Assembly (NCBI GenBank): GCA_015178975.1 | Contig: WHVD01000015.1 | Location: 1,053,154 to 1,117,153 of the forward strand | Origin: Hysterangium stoloniferum | Taxonomy: Eukaryota > Basidiomycota > Agaricomycetes > Hysterangiales > Hysterangiaceae | Length of the DNA: 64,000 nt | Reading direction: 5' to 3' | Shown: positions 24,635 to 36,867 of the stretch, piece after piece | Layout of the letters: every line of letters starts with the position of its first letter | Position numbering within the stretch: the stretch's first letter is position 1 | Made by a program: the position numbers and the translations under genes | Notes under the pieces: model-generated | What the model was told of the DNA's origin: nothing | What the model saw: only the letters and a program-made list of their open reading frames with translations | Database searches by the model: none

Positions 24635-27600
24635 CTAAGTGCTCACCCCAATAATTGGAGACAAAAATGTTTCAAAATCGGCTTCGTTAGAAGGATTTCC
24701 TGTGATCTTCAACGCGCGCACTAAGACCCTGTACTGACCGTTCGGGATCAATGTTTCATTGGCAAATCGGGGGGTGCTGAGGGCAAATGTATTGAATCCG
24801 TTATCCGCTGCGTCCTAGTGGAGAGAAATTAGCAGACATCTGTATCCGTGTGTATGGTACTTACGGGTGCATCTGAATTTCGGGGTTGGAAATCAAATTC
24901 GGCCAGTGAACCTAAGGTCGGGACTTTGCTGAATGATCCATCTAGGTGAATTGGGGCGTGCAAGGATTGGCCAGGATACGGGGCCCAATCAGCACTACGC
25001 TTCGAAAGTTTAATTCCGGGAGCGACAAGATCGATGGTAAGTTTAGGCGTTCCACTTGCCAGTCTTAAAAAAAAAACACCATAAGGATATGTCTCAGGAT
25101 CTAAATAATGGACAGAATTACCTGAACAGGATGGTGGGGAAATCCTCGTCCGTGAATGTATAGTTGGTGGCGTTTACCTGAACATTGCCTGCGGCATCCA
25201 GGATCGCCGGCAATGGCACCCCGAAGGCCACATCGGTGTTATCGAGGATCTTCAAATCTTTCATAGCTGCAGCCAGTCCCTGGTAAGCAACGTGCAGAGT
25301 TTCGCCAGTGGTGGTGCTTTGGACCTGGATGAAGCCGGAATACACTGGAAAAGTCGTTTTATCTATATTCCCTGGCGGGCTAAAATTGACAACAGCGATA
25401 CCAGTACCAGAGGGCGGTACAGTGATAGTAGAGGGTACGATATGGGCAGTTGCGAAATCGGTGGTCATGGGGACAGGGCCATCGGAGGGGAAAATGGTTC
25501 CCTGTGTTAATGGCAAATTAACGCATATCACATAGGTAGTAATCAAACATACAGTCTGGATGGTTTGGGCAGTCCCTGCTGGAACATGAGTCAACGAGTA
25601 CTTTTGCACCGTTTTGCCGGTATTTGAAATTTTGATTACATGACTAAACTTTGTCAGCGATATCCAAGTTTTGCTACGAAAATAACTCACGTGCCAACGA
25701 AATGAGCCGTATCGTTCAGGATAAGTTCTCCAGGAGTAACGACAGTCTTGAAGGTAAGGGCATTGAATACATTGACGAGACCTGCACCTTGTTGCGTCAA
25801 TGTCTGCAATGGATCACCATCTGTGTGGCTGGATGGGATGGTTTGAGCAGTAGTCTCGAACAGAGTGCGTGCACCACGTGCCACACTCTGGCTTTTACCC
25901 TTGACTTGCAAGAGAAGCGCTGCGCTGCCAGCCATAAATGGGGTTGCCATGCTAGTCTGCAAAGAAATGATTGAACCAAAATCCGGATGCAATGACCTGT
26001 CAGAACCTTACCCCAGAGTCAAGTGCAAAACTACCTAGAGGAACGGGAAAGGTCGAAAGGATGTTACCGCCTGGTGCAGCCACGGCGGGTTTGCTTTTCA
26101 TATTTCATGTCAGCAATGCCATAGTTTGAAAAGAGTAAGTGACCTCTCACAAAAAGAAGTCATTCGATGGACCATAAGACGTGAACGATGAAACAAGGCC
26201 GCCAGTAGGGGAGGGGAGTCCAAAGGAATGACCGGTTTGAGGGAACGAGACCGTGATTGGGACGCCGGCAACAAATTGACTGACCAAAAATTGCCCATCT
26301 GCGACTGAGATGAGAGCAGTAGTGAAGTTTCCTGTTGCGATAGGGGCAAGGCCGCCACCGTTGCTAAAAACCACTAAGTTCTGATACAATTCACAGCTGT
26401 AGGCTTACACTCACTCGTAAATCAAAGACACCTTACCGCCTTTATCTGCTATATTTTGTAGTTTTATTACCTAGTATTGAATATTTAATATGGTCGTCAA
26501 GAGTCAGTGCCATCCCATACTCACGAATGAACAGGTCCCGCGGTGAACGATAACTAGGAATTTCGATAGATCGGGGGTGGTGTCGGGTAATGGATTACAC
26601 GCGTCGTCGGTAAGCGTCGTGTCGTTCGAAGTTGCGTAGATGGGAAGCGATCCATTAATTGGGAGTGGGAAAAGCGAAAAGTACGGCTGCATCCAAGTTA
26701 TTGGTTGATTCTCTGCCAACTTTATAAAGAACTTGGTCTTACAATGGTTGGATGAGTCGAGTCCGACGTGGTGGCATTCTGGATGGGGACCACGGTGCTG
26801 TAAAGCATTAGAAAGACTAAATGAGATTAAAAATTAATTCTCACTTGTCAACGCTTGCAACACTGAGAAATTGGTTAATAAATATGACATAAAGAGATGT
26901 CAAAATGAAAGCTTACGAGATAACATCGATCCCATTACCGGGACCACTGGTATACCAGGATCCGAACGCACCGTCGTTACCGGCAGCGATCGTAAGGATT
27001 TTCCCCGAATCTGCCAGACGGCTAGCCACAACACTAGCCATACCTTCTGTCCACCCATCGGCTCCTCCGAGTGACAGGGTCAAGATGTCTACCCCGTCAG
27101 ATTGGCCCCGCAGCAAAGCTTGGATAATGACTAAGGAGTATAATTTAGAGAAATGACAGAATATTATTATGATAGTGGTCAGCATACTGTCATCAGTGAC
27201 TGAGCCAGTGCAACCGAAAATCCTGTAGGAGAAAATTGTGGATTGATATGCAACACCTGAAATGCCGAATTCATTGTCGGGATTAGCACCAATAATGCCC
27301 TAAGGAAATAAGTATGAAGCAGTCCTTGGCATATTGCGAAGTAATATCAATCCCTACAGCTACATGGGTCCCGTCTACAATAGAAATGCTGTTAGATTAT
27401 GTCAAGACTCGATAATTGACACTTACGGCCATTGCATCTACGCGCGAGGACGTGACGTGAAATAAGATTTAGTTAGAAGTATGGAGGCAAATAAACTGAC
27501 TGGTCAAGAGGATCGTTGTCGGGGATCGGTGTGTTGGTTCCTAGTTTCATTATCTTAGATATCAAAAAAAAAATGAAGATTCATAACAACGTACCATCGA

Positions 27601-28586
27601 AGGCATCACCAACAAAGTCGAATCCACCAGCAACCTTGTTCCCTGGTCCGAAAGCGCCTCCAAGAACAGGATTTGTGTAGTCGGTTCCTGTATAGTTTCT
27701 CAGGCATGTGAACTAACATAATGCAGGTTGAAAAATACCGGTATCCAAGCTAAGGTTCATTTAGTATAGTGGGCAAACATAGAGAAAAGCCATCACGAAC
27801 ATTCCAATTTTAATGCCAGAGCCAAAGATACCCTGAGCATGTAGCTTGTCCACACCCTACATAATACACATGGAAATGTCCTTCAGACCACATAAAAGTC
27901 GACATACCGTCATGATGTGCGTCGACTCCGAATCTACTGGTAAAGCAGGATCATTTGGACCTTTGGGAATGATCCTATTGATGGGTCTAGTGGACAAGGC
28001 CGATTTTTAGTGAAAAATCACGAAGCATATACTTGTCTTACTTGGGGAGGGGAATCTGGACAACAGGTCGAATATCTTTAACACCAGGAATATCGGCAAT
28101 CCCAGGCAAAGCCTGAAAGTCACCAGAAGTGTTATAATTTTGTTAAGGAGATGGATCAGCCAAAAACATTTTACATCGGGTTTCTGGAGCACAAAATTGG
28201 ACAGATATTAGTTGTCAAGAGTGTTGAGGGGCTCGAGCAGGCATTACCGTAAGAGTTATAGAAGCGCCAACGAAGATGTCTGAATTGTATTCCTGCGACA
28301 CTACGAAACCTTCCGGACCGGCCCGTTTAGCCAACGCGGCATAAAAGTCAGCGTGGGCCTATGAAATTGTTACCTTGGGGGAGTTCCCGGGATGATATAG
28401 ATGCCAACATACACTCAACGATCGTTTTCCATTCAGTGCACTGACATTGTCCAACTCCACAACGAATTTATTGGGGGCGATATTAGACGAAGTTACTCGC
28501 TCGACATTGGAGAGTGGAATGCGAGCAAACGTGGTAGATATAACTGCAAGGACTACCAAAAGTGGTAGCAACATCGTTGGTGCCAT
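24635..28586 (-). CDS. secreted subtilisin-like serine protease, tandem copy C
   Basis: The most diverged of the three paralogs. It starts at 28584-28586 with four extra residues (MAPT) before the hydrophobic signal MLLPLLVVLAVISTTFA, in place of ACA-GCA-CCT-ACC in copy A. Catalytic Asp codon 27743-27745 (LDTGTDYTNP); His in NGHGTHVA with a split codon; oxyanion Asn in AAGNDGAFGSW; Ser codon 25951-25953 in SGTSMATPF. The PA and Fn3-like parts are present, the latter ending IIGVST with TAG at 24635-24637. In the Asn-box exon (26913-27116) C is close to A (GGADGWTEG, SGPGNG), while in the Fn3 exon (25118-25690) it is the outlier. The upstream region is also rearranged. Likely the oldest split, with later exchange. 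Confidence 0.84.
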
Positions 28587-30568
28587 GAAAAAAAATAATG
28601 AACGGGGTGTTGTTCTATTCCGTTGCGCTTATTATAGGCATGCATTGATAATGAGAATCTACAAGAATTTCGATTTGATTCGGAACAACAGGACAGCGTG
28701 TGAAGAAAACGTTCCTGTCCGCGTGGTTTCAATCCTTCCGATGTAGTTTGACTACATGTGAAAAAACATGGGCCAGGTGACTCGTAGAATTCCGTTTATG
28801 TGCTTAATCTCTTGAAGATTGTTGTTCGAAAATTTCACCACTTGAAATCACAACCCTGAATCAGTAGTGTTCAATAAAATAGACACTTTGCCATTCTTCA
28901 AGCAAGCACTTCGCCATAGCCACTGCTCTAGTAACGTTTCATGAGAACGATCACCATCTGCACCGGATGAATAAGTGATCCGTTCTCGCCAACTAGTCGG
29001 GTCCTGTTGTTTCATATGCAAATAAGGCTTCTGTGTTACGGGAAAATGACAATCTAGTGGTTCTTTTCGATTACCGGAGTACTTTGCCATTACAACATCG
29101 GAAGTGATTTTTACATCGATTATTCATCAGAATTTTGGACGTGGAATTCTATGATTGCATCGTGGAGATAATCAATGCCAAGCCAGGTTACCACAGTACC
29201 AGGAGGAAGACAGGTGTGGGTATTCCGACTTATACTTAGTCTTCTTTCCCATGAAATGTTAATATAGCCCCTGGCAATCATGAATATATCCCAAGTTCAG
29301 CTACTTGTGACCTGGACCAGGCAAGGCCGGCCCAGACAATTTACCTATGGCTACAATAACCATGTGACACTCATAATGATCGTAAAATGTTAAGTTTGCC
29401 AATTGCAACGTGATCATTATGCTAGGCAATGCATTATGTAAGAACTTTGTGAGAAGGATATGTATTGCGCTCGGAATGCGTATTTTGCGGAAGTCGCAAT
29501 AAAATTTCAATGGTCGTGGCATAAAGATGTCAAAATCCAGAAGAAGAGCTGTACCATCATGTCTTTGAGAAAGCCGACTCCGGATTCCGGGAGTTCACGT
29601 CGGTCCTCCCCCATCAATCACCATGCCATTCGTTGAACAAATCCTTCTGATACATCACGTAGGGAATCATTTTTCACAGTTCACGCCATTTCCATGACTC
29701 TCTTCGCCTTCTTGTAACGTACAACTGTACGATGCATGCAAATATAGGACTGCAATCATATACAACTTCCGATGATCTGCCGACTCAGAAGCCAGACCCA
29801 ACTAATGTGATTTATGTGCGAGGCGAAAACAAGATGACTGACTGATAATTCTGAAAGGCGATCTGTTGCAATGTTGGATCAACGTCATTAGGAGTCTCAA
29901 GCCTAAAGATAAGTTAACTTTTCAGCTAAGACATCAATCGACAATTCGCATACGAGTCTGTAGCTTCTTTAATTCCCACTGTGTGGAAAATTTTTCACCA
30001 GTAACAGTCTCGGGTACACCCAAAAATCCTGTGTCGATTCGAATGCCATCTTCGAGATATTGTATTATTTCCCAGGGCTTGTTTGAATATCCGCAAAGAT
30101 ACGACTATGGTGACCCTAAATCATGGCAGATCAATAAGAAAGACTGAAACAACCTACAGCCATAGCGAGGTCATCTGCGAAAGTAATAGCAGAACCGTCA
30201 GAAGAAGGCTATTGATAAACCAAATGGTTGTTTGACTCAATTACACTCAGACATGAAGTTATAGGCGTACCTCTGCTTTGGACTATTGCACAAGGGGGGT
30301 AGTAGCAGATGAAATACTAAAATAAACATGAGCAATTAGAACGGTAAAGTAGTTGCAAGCATCGCAATGACTCGGCTTGATACAAACCTAGGAGGTTAAG
30401 ATTTAGGAACGGGGGGTATATATCAGTCCCCCAAGCTTATTGAGGATGATCAAGAATATACTAAAACTGGGTTTGACTCTGGACGCACCAGAAATAGATG
30501 TCAAACGAGGGGTTCGATGCCTATCTGCACCGTATTGACATAAGGCGAGAGTTACATGGAATGTAAAA
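28587..30568. other. intergenic upstream of subtilase C
   Basis: No supported gene. Compared with copies A and B, about 250 bp of extra sequence sits between the start-proximal part (to about 28650) and the conserved box at about 28985. Beyond 29050 nothing recognisable is seen. Confidence 0.4.
28978..29010 (-). promoter_or_regulatory. conserved upstream box of subtilase C, displaced
   Basis: GCCAACTAGTCGGGTCCTG and the preceding GTGATCCGT correspond to the boxes of A and B, but here they lie about 400 bp from the start codon instead of about 150-160. Confidence 0.33.
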
Positions 30569-30964
30569 TTGGCACCATGCCGGAGAACCAGACATCGTAT
30601 ACCAAATCTAAATGATATAGTGAATCTCTGGACACACGCATGCCAGAGGATCATAGGCCCAAATAATAGATGCAGCGATGAAATATGTAGGCAAGACAAT
30701 GTCCTGGCCTTCAAACACCCGTCGGGATGTGGAAAAGCAGGTGTCGACATTCTATGTCATCTGCATCCGAGAGGACGAGTTGAGTCGAGAGAACTAGAGA
30801 AGTATGCCATAGAAATGGCGAGAACGAATGGCTCGCATTTAGTGGCTTTTAGCCCGGATGTAACACTGAAAGAGGCAAGTGACGGCTTTATGGTCCTAAG
30901 TAAGAGAAAGACATGCAGTGAACTACGGCGAAAGATGAGCACCCTGAAACAAGCTAAGCTATGA
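30569..30964 (+). CDS. hypothetical ORF, weak
   Basis: A 131-codon open frame from ATG to TGA, with reasonable amino-acid composition in its second half (MARTNGSHLVAFSPDV, ...). I recognise no domain, see no introns, and find no second copy in the window. It could be a gene fragment or chance. Its surroundings up to 31640 are otherwise empty. Confidence 0.15.
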   Translation: MAPCRRTRHRIPNLNDIVNLWTHACQRIIGPNNRCSDEICRQDNVLAFKHPSGCGKAGVDILCHLHPRGRVESRELEKYAIEMARTNGSHLVAFSPDVTLKEASDGFMVLSKRKTCSELRRKMSTLKQAKL

Positions 30965-31644
30965 GGGTATGATGGCCTACTTATGGATCATGAAATGATG
31001 CAAACGCTGCTGTGGGGAGCGGAGTATCGTATGGAGACAATGACCTAAGAAACCTATTCATTCATACACCTACCAGCGTGTTTCAACATGAACAATGCCG
31101 GTGAGATAGCGAAGCCTAAAAGATGTCACTGGGGCCCTACTGTATTGGCAAGGGAAAGTCTCCTTGAGGTACCCTACCTAGAGTCCGACATTAATGTTTT
31201 ACGCCGTTAGTGCGTAGACGCATTTCTTCATGTGGTACTTACGCTACCGAAGGCATAATGACACATCTCTCAATCTCCCAATCCCTTATATGTATAAACC
31301 TGGCATGAGCCGGTGATCTCATTGGAGAACAATGTGAACGGCAAGGCCACGGCTTACTTGCTCAAACGCTCTAGAAAAAGAAAAAGTTACACCCATAGAC
31401 GAAGACAATCCGAGTGTTTTCTTTATTGTATGTGGTGCTATTCTTCTGGACGTATGATCTCAAAGCCCGGGATATATCAGAAAGTTAACACCAAAGAGAT
31501 AAGGCTCAACGTTTACAACAACATAAGTCTTGTTTTGAACACCACTAGTTTTATTGTGGCGGAAATCCATTGTTTAAATAAACACACGGTACTTGAGCAC
31601 TAGAAACATAAAGGAGAAACGCTTCTAACTCCGAACAGATATCT

Positions 31645-32439
31645 ATGCCGCAGCTCCCAGTAAACAGCTCACGGGTACCAACCACCTTACCCAATCCATC
31701 CACTTATCCACCACTCCCACCTGTCAAAGTTGGCGAGTATGCATACCGCAACTTATTCGTTGAGTCCTTTCCAAGACGAATTCGAGGTGTGGCACACATC
31801 GAGGATGTTTCCCAACGACATATGGAAACTTGGGAGGAGAGACATGAGTATTCCTTCTATCTGACGGGCGCAAACCGTGCAGATCCGTTTGAGAAATTGT
31901 GGGACGGTTTAAGTAAAGAAGACGAAGAGACGTACGGGGAGGCCCTTCAACTGACCGCCCAGAGAACAGAAGAAGACCAAGAAAAATGTATGTATATTAT
32001 CAATGAAAAGAAAAGACAGAGGGAAAAGGCAGAAGCGAAAGCCCCGGAGAGAAACTAATCACAGAGAGTAGCCGGGGAGGCAAAGCGGAGGGAAGTGAGG
32101 GATCAGGTGACGGCCCCCATGTCCACCAGCACTACTCCGCCGGATAGCAAATCTTTGTTAGCACAACAATTTTCAAGGGAAAAAGTTTATGAAGCCGGCA
32201 TGCGCGTTCCCGTCACGTGCAAATGCAAAACCGTCAATGTAACCTTCAGAGCGCCCTGCTTAGTTTTTTGCCTCACTCCAACTTCCAACTTATTTCTTCT
32301 TCCAAAAAGGAAACGTGACAATATGATCAGTGACTTTATACTAGCCGTGGAAAAATGGGGACGAGTGAACAATGGAGGCAAACGCCAAAGGGAAAGACGA
32401 AGGCAACTAGGTAGCGGTGGTTGTGTCGAAGAATGTTAG
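31645..32439 (+). pseudogene. decayed copy 1 of unknown Pro/charged protein family
   Basis: Two successive frames (31645-32058 and 32095-32439) resemble the intact copy at 36868-38370. Shared strings include STYPPLPPVKV, RIRGVA, RHMETWEERHEYS, NRADP, YGEALQLT, RTEEDQEK and MYIIN, then DSKSL and PKRKRD. The first frame stops at 32056-32058 where the intact copy runs on, and part of the middle is missing. It is therefore a broken paralog. Function of the family is unknown. Confidence 0.6.
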
Positions 32440-32779
32440 TGATGCTCCTTATTTTTATTGAATATATTGCCGTTGTGTTGTCTTTTTTGTTTCACCCTGA
32501 AGTTTAGCTGTGGTTCAGGCGCCGAGCTTCTGGTCCTTTTGATGAATTGATGCGCCATCCCGGGTCCTCGATCACTAATTATCGAGGCGGTGGGCGCTTT
32601 GTGCACTTGATGAGATTACCGACTCTTCTGCCAATAATTCGAATGGTCATGGATGGATTGGGGCAAATAGGTCACCATTTGTGCCTGTCTGCTTCCGCGC
32701 CACTGCTTAAAATTGTCACATTTTGGGAGGATGATATTGTTGGGGTCAGAAAACCTGAAAAACTAGCATGAAGTCGCAT

Positions 32780-33290
32780 TGATGGCTCTGCATGCGCATG
32801 CGTGATGGGGATGCAGATGCCGGGTCCAAGGCCATTCTACTATTCTTCCGAGTGATGCTAAACGGCGATCCACTGACAGGTGGAGGTACCATTGACAGAT
32901 ATGGTAGCTGCCTTGCCCGGTTCCTCGCTCTCCTCCACTTTACCTCCCCAGCTTACTCTCCATCACTTCTCCTTTCTTCCAAGGCTTTCGCTTCTGCCTT
33001 CTCCCCCTGGGTTTTCTCCTGATTTATAATATACATACCTTTCTCCAAGTCTTCTTCCGTTCTCTGTAATATCAATCTGAGGGCTCGGACTTCTTTCGCC
33101 ATCTCTTGCTCAAACCACTCCACAACTTAGGCTTCGTCCTCGGCGGATCTGCACGATTCATACCTGTCTGATAGAGCGAAAACTCATTTTCTCGTCCCAA
33201 GCTTCTATGTGTCGGTAGGAAACAACTTCGATGAGGCCACTGTTGAGATGCGCACGTTTCTATGACACCTGAGTAGGTGACCATCGCAAT
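32780..33290 (-). pseudogene. decayed copy 2 of the same unknown family
   Basis: Minus-strand pieces match the intact copy at 36868-38370: FSLYQTGMNRADPPRTKPKL followed by WSGL near 33080-33190, then a frame-shifted stretch with RTEEDLEKGMYII near 33010-33060 and EAKAL further on. Stops and shifts break the frame, and the start is absent. Located beside sesquiterpene synthase 1. Confidence 0.5.
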
Positions 33291-33553
33291 GGCGCAGGGA
33301 AATATATTCGTGTAGCTAGGTATATAAACAAAACAGACAATAGAAAATTAAAAGGAGAACAAAGATCACAAAGGGACAACGGAAACTGGGTAGACGTAGT
33401 TCCGCTGCCGAGCTTGGACGATGCTCGAAACTTAACAACCAAATATCGACGCGAGAAAACGACTAGTCCTTCTCCTCCTATCGACAAATTGCACTTCAAG
33501 AAACAACGCGGAAAGGTCTAGATTCTATACTACTATTATCTCCTGTTAAATGT

Positions 33554-34707
33554 CTACGTATACACATCGGTTTGGCGTGAGAGTAACGTCACCACACCGT
33601 CTTTCTTGGAACCAGGTGGAAAGTAACGTTCTAAGAAAAGACTCCATTGGATATTGCCTGACATCCAGTCTTCAATGCCCCCGATGTACATGGCGACGTC
33701 TTTATCGATTTCGGTACCCCACGACGGCAGTAATGCCTTGGCTGCCTGGAATGATTCTACACTTTCTCGGCACATGTCTGCGATGCGATCAACAGCTTCT
33801 TGGAGGTCCGAGTTGTGGATCTTCATAATAATGGGCACGCTGTGGCAGATATCTCCGCGCGATTGTTCAACATTGTATGAATAGATATCCTGCAAACATG
33901 TAAACATCATACGTAAACTTATAGAGAGCATTTCTCACATTAGATAGCGCAATGAAATCAATTGCGCAGTTCGATAAAACCGTAAGGCTAGGATCATTCC
34001 TCACAAAGTTAGGAAGCTCTATCTCCAGGCAATATTCCAGCAAGTCGAAGGCAGCGCGACAAGCACTGTTCTCACGTCGAAACGCAATGTATGCTGCAAT
34101 ATCTGGCAGCGAATCCTTGCCCCGAAACTTCCTTTCCGTTTCGATTGTTTTCACTGCGAGGCTAATATTCTCGCAGAAACGAGTTTGAACGCTGGATGTC
34201 ATGTTTACAATACAACGCCGCCAAAAGCTGAGCACGTAGTGATAGGTTAATCACAAAAACAATAATAGGCAAGGCTGCTACTTACTTGCGAATCAATTTA
34301 CTCGCCTCTGGCTCCACCACGGGAAGTTTTCTGCCCGACGGGAGTATTGTCCGATATACATGAGGGGATGCAAGGGCATTCATAGTAACTTCCGACAACG
34401 TGGCTGCCTCGCTCGTCGATAGAAAATCGCACAAATCGTCCATATGGAAAAGCACATTCATATAGTCACAGACAATGCGGAGACGGTTATCATCGGTCGC
34501 CCTGTGATAGCAATATGCTACTAGTCTCCCTACTTTGAGTTGATGTAAACGACGACGTCTCGCTTCTGTAAAATAGTAACTTTCTGCTTCAAACCATTTA
34601 TCGGAAGCTGCTGCAATGATGTCTCCGTTTGGGTGATATGAGGCAGGAAAGGGGCAACTGATTTGAGGGAGGAGAAAGGAAGATTGGGTTAGGACACGAG
34701 CACTCAT
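33554..34707 (-). CDS. sesquiterpene synthase 1 (class I terpene cyclase)
   Basis: Cyclises farnesyl diphosphate to a sesquiterpene after Mg2+-dependent loss of diphosphate. Three exons, 34286-34707, 33939-34227 and 33554-33889, give 348 residues; introns are GTAAGT...CTCAG and GTGAGA...TGCAG. The aspartate-rich motif is DDLCD at residues 90-94. The NSE triad reads NDIYSYNVE at 237-245 and is assembled across the last splice site. SRGD follows it, and the C-terminal Arg-Tyr pair is present in LERYFPPG. Length and motif spacing are normal for basidiomycete cyclases. The gene looks intact. The product cannot be told from sequence. Confidence 0.88.
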
Positions 34708-36230
34708 TCCTGACTCGTGAAGCTGGTATGAAATGAGAGTGGGGCAACTTCAAAGCTGAAAGCTCACTATTTATACGCAGTCAGCCATTACTCGTCCGTG
34801 AAACTCCTTTATCTAATTAGCGATTTCCAGAACGAGACACTGGCAAGGATTTGAGGGGTATTTGATAACTATACGGATATACAATATTATGTATTTGTGG
34901 CTAAGAAGATTCAATAAAGTAGATGGCGTAAGATGGCCCTACAACGTCCAGGAGCCTCCTAGAATGGCCGGAACAATAACCTATTGATAAGTTCCTGGCG
35001 ATCATACCAGGAGAACCAGTCAATTTCCCAATATACATTAGTTGCAAATACACAATATATAAACTCAATTCTTTTGAGGCTTTTATGTAGCTACTCCGAG
35101 TATCATCGTAGACTTTCGAACACTTGCAGAATCATAGTACGGAGTGTGGTCCGCCCGATTCAAAGTCCGCCACCCCCGTTACCGCCTAGTCTTAGACGAT
35201 AAGGGTAAGAGAGAAGGTGCTAGAAGTTTTCGATCATTATAGGGTCTCAGACCTCTTAGTTGTTTTCAGGGGACTTAGCTTAGTATACATAGGTGAACTC
35301 CCCACTAGTTACGGTAGTCTTTTTCGAATTGGAGCCTAGTCCTACTCTGGTCGTTTCTCTTCGTAAGAGCTCAACCGAAGGATTACGCTATCTACAAAGC
35401 CGAACCTTACATAGAGTTCCCACTCTAGCACTTTGGGAGCGACTAATCGAGCCCTGAGTAAAAGAACGTTGATTGTTAGTGAGTAGTACATCAGACTTAG
35501 ATATTCACCACCATGTGCCCCGGAATACGGAGACTCTGAATTGTCGGGTGAACGTTTGCGCCTAGTACTGGAAGTTTTCACTGATGCCAATTTTAACGCC
35601 ATGATTAGTGCATCAGTTAAAAACTCGGCGTTGGACTACATATACTGGATACACCGCCAAGTAGTAATGCACTAACTCTATGGCTCTACGACAAGCCAGG
35701 CACAGGGGAGGTCACCTGTCCAAAACCGTAAAGGTTGCTGTCTAGCAGCACGTGTCTATCCGCAGTTGTGCTAGTATACTGGCTGCCGTTTCTCCCTAGT
35801 CCTCTGATAGCTTTGCGAAATCTGGACGAGGGTGCGCTAGGGTCAATGCTGTGGACGAGTTCATATCTAGGGGGCTCTCTCAGATGTTCTACTGATTCTC
35901 TTGACAGTTCTAGCGCTGCGACCGTACTGCTGCTGCCTGCACCCTGGAATCTTGCCTTCTAGCCTGCCCATAATCAGCAGTCTATCAGATCGAGGCACAC
36001 TACCATTGCTTGCCCTGTCAAGTTCGAATTTGCTCCCGAGCTCACTGCCACGGTTTCAATGCGGGGTCTCCTGGAAAGGGATTTGCACATGGTGCGATGG
36101 CAAGAGTTGGAGTCGAAACGCGACGAGGAACGCGAACATTGTTCGTAAGGTCTCGCGGATGACGGACGCTGAATACCTGCGACACTGGGGTGCGGAGCAA
36201 CGAAAAGAGCGTCGATGAGAGGTTTACGAA
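34708..36230. other. no supported gene
   Basis: The first part is the synthase promoter. From 35150 to 36230 the sequence is rich in CTAG and TAG strings on both strands and has no coding frame with recognisable content. It may be old transposon sequence, but I cannot name a family. Confidence 0.3.
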
Positions 36231-36239
36231 CCTTGCTGC

Positions 36240-36500
36240 TGGTAGCCCTGGCACCATTCAACATCTGTTTCTTCCCGAGCCCGCGCCTTGATGTAGTGAT
36301 TGTGTCGTCCGCGCATGCGAGGACCATTTCGTCTTGGAGTACCTTTGGCAGCGTGTTCAAGGGTGATGAGAGCAACTTGGATATATAGCTTGTCCGCTTT
36401 CTCGTTTCCGAACACACCGGTGTCTTGGCACCCCCTGCATTTTGATTTGGGCGTCCTTATGCTTTCGTTCCAGCTCTCCCAAACTGCCATGTAGGATAGC
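36240..36500 (-). mobile_element. relic of non-LTR retrotransposon RNase H region
   Basis: Minus-strand translation contains SIRTPKSKCRGCQDTGVFGN followed by EKADKL, which resembles the WVPGHxGxxGNExAD(K/R)LA motif of RNase H domains at the ends of fungal LINE polyproteins. The Trp and one His of the motif are lost. Only a fragment is present, with no poly-A tail or target duplication seen. Confidence 0.4.
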
Positions 36501-36867
36501 AACAAGGCAATATATGCAGAAACAATACATATTTCCCGACCTTACTTGGAAGTGTGGCTAGAAGTACATCCATTACACTAGTGACCGTAATCCTAAATTG
36601 CAAGTCCGAGAGAACGAAACCTTGGTACCAATAAGGAGGATGAAGTCGGCAGGACGAATGAATATCACGGTAGATCAATAAAAGCTAAGACAGAGAAAGA
36701 TACATCAGAGTTAACGGGTGTGCAGGGTATGACAAGAAATACTGAGTATGCTGAAGCGACGTAATGCAGGAAAGCGATAGCAATAACAATTAAGGATAGG
36801 ATTGATGGCCGATACTTTGAAAGAGGCGCAAATGCAAACGAGCCGCACAGCGACGCGGCCGGGTATA

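Noticed and set aside
35150-36230. Several medium open frames on both strands
   Set aside because: They overlap each other, have CTAG-rich odd composition and no domain or splice logic.
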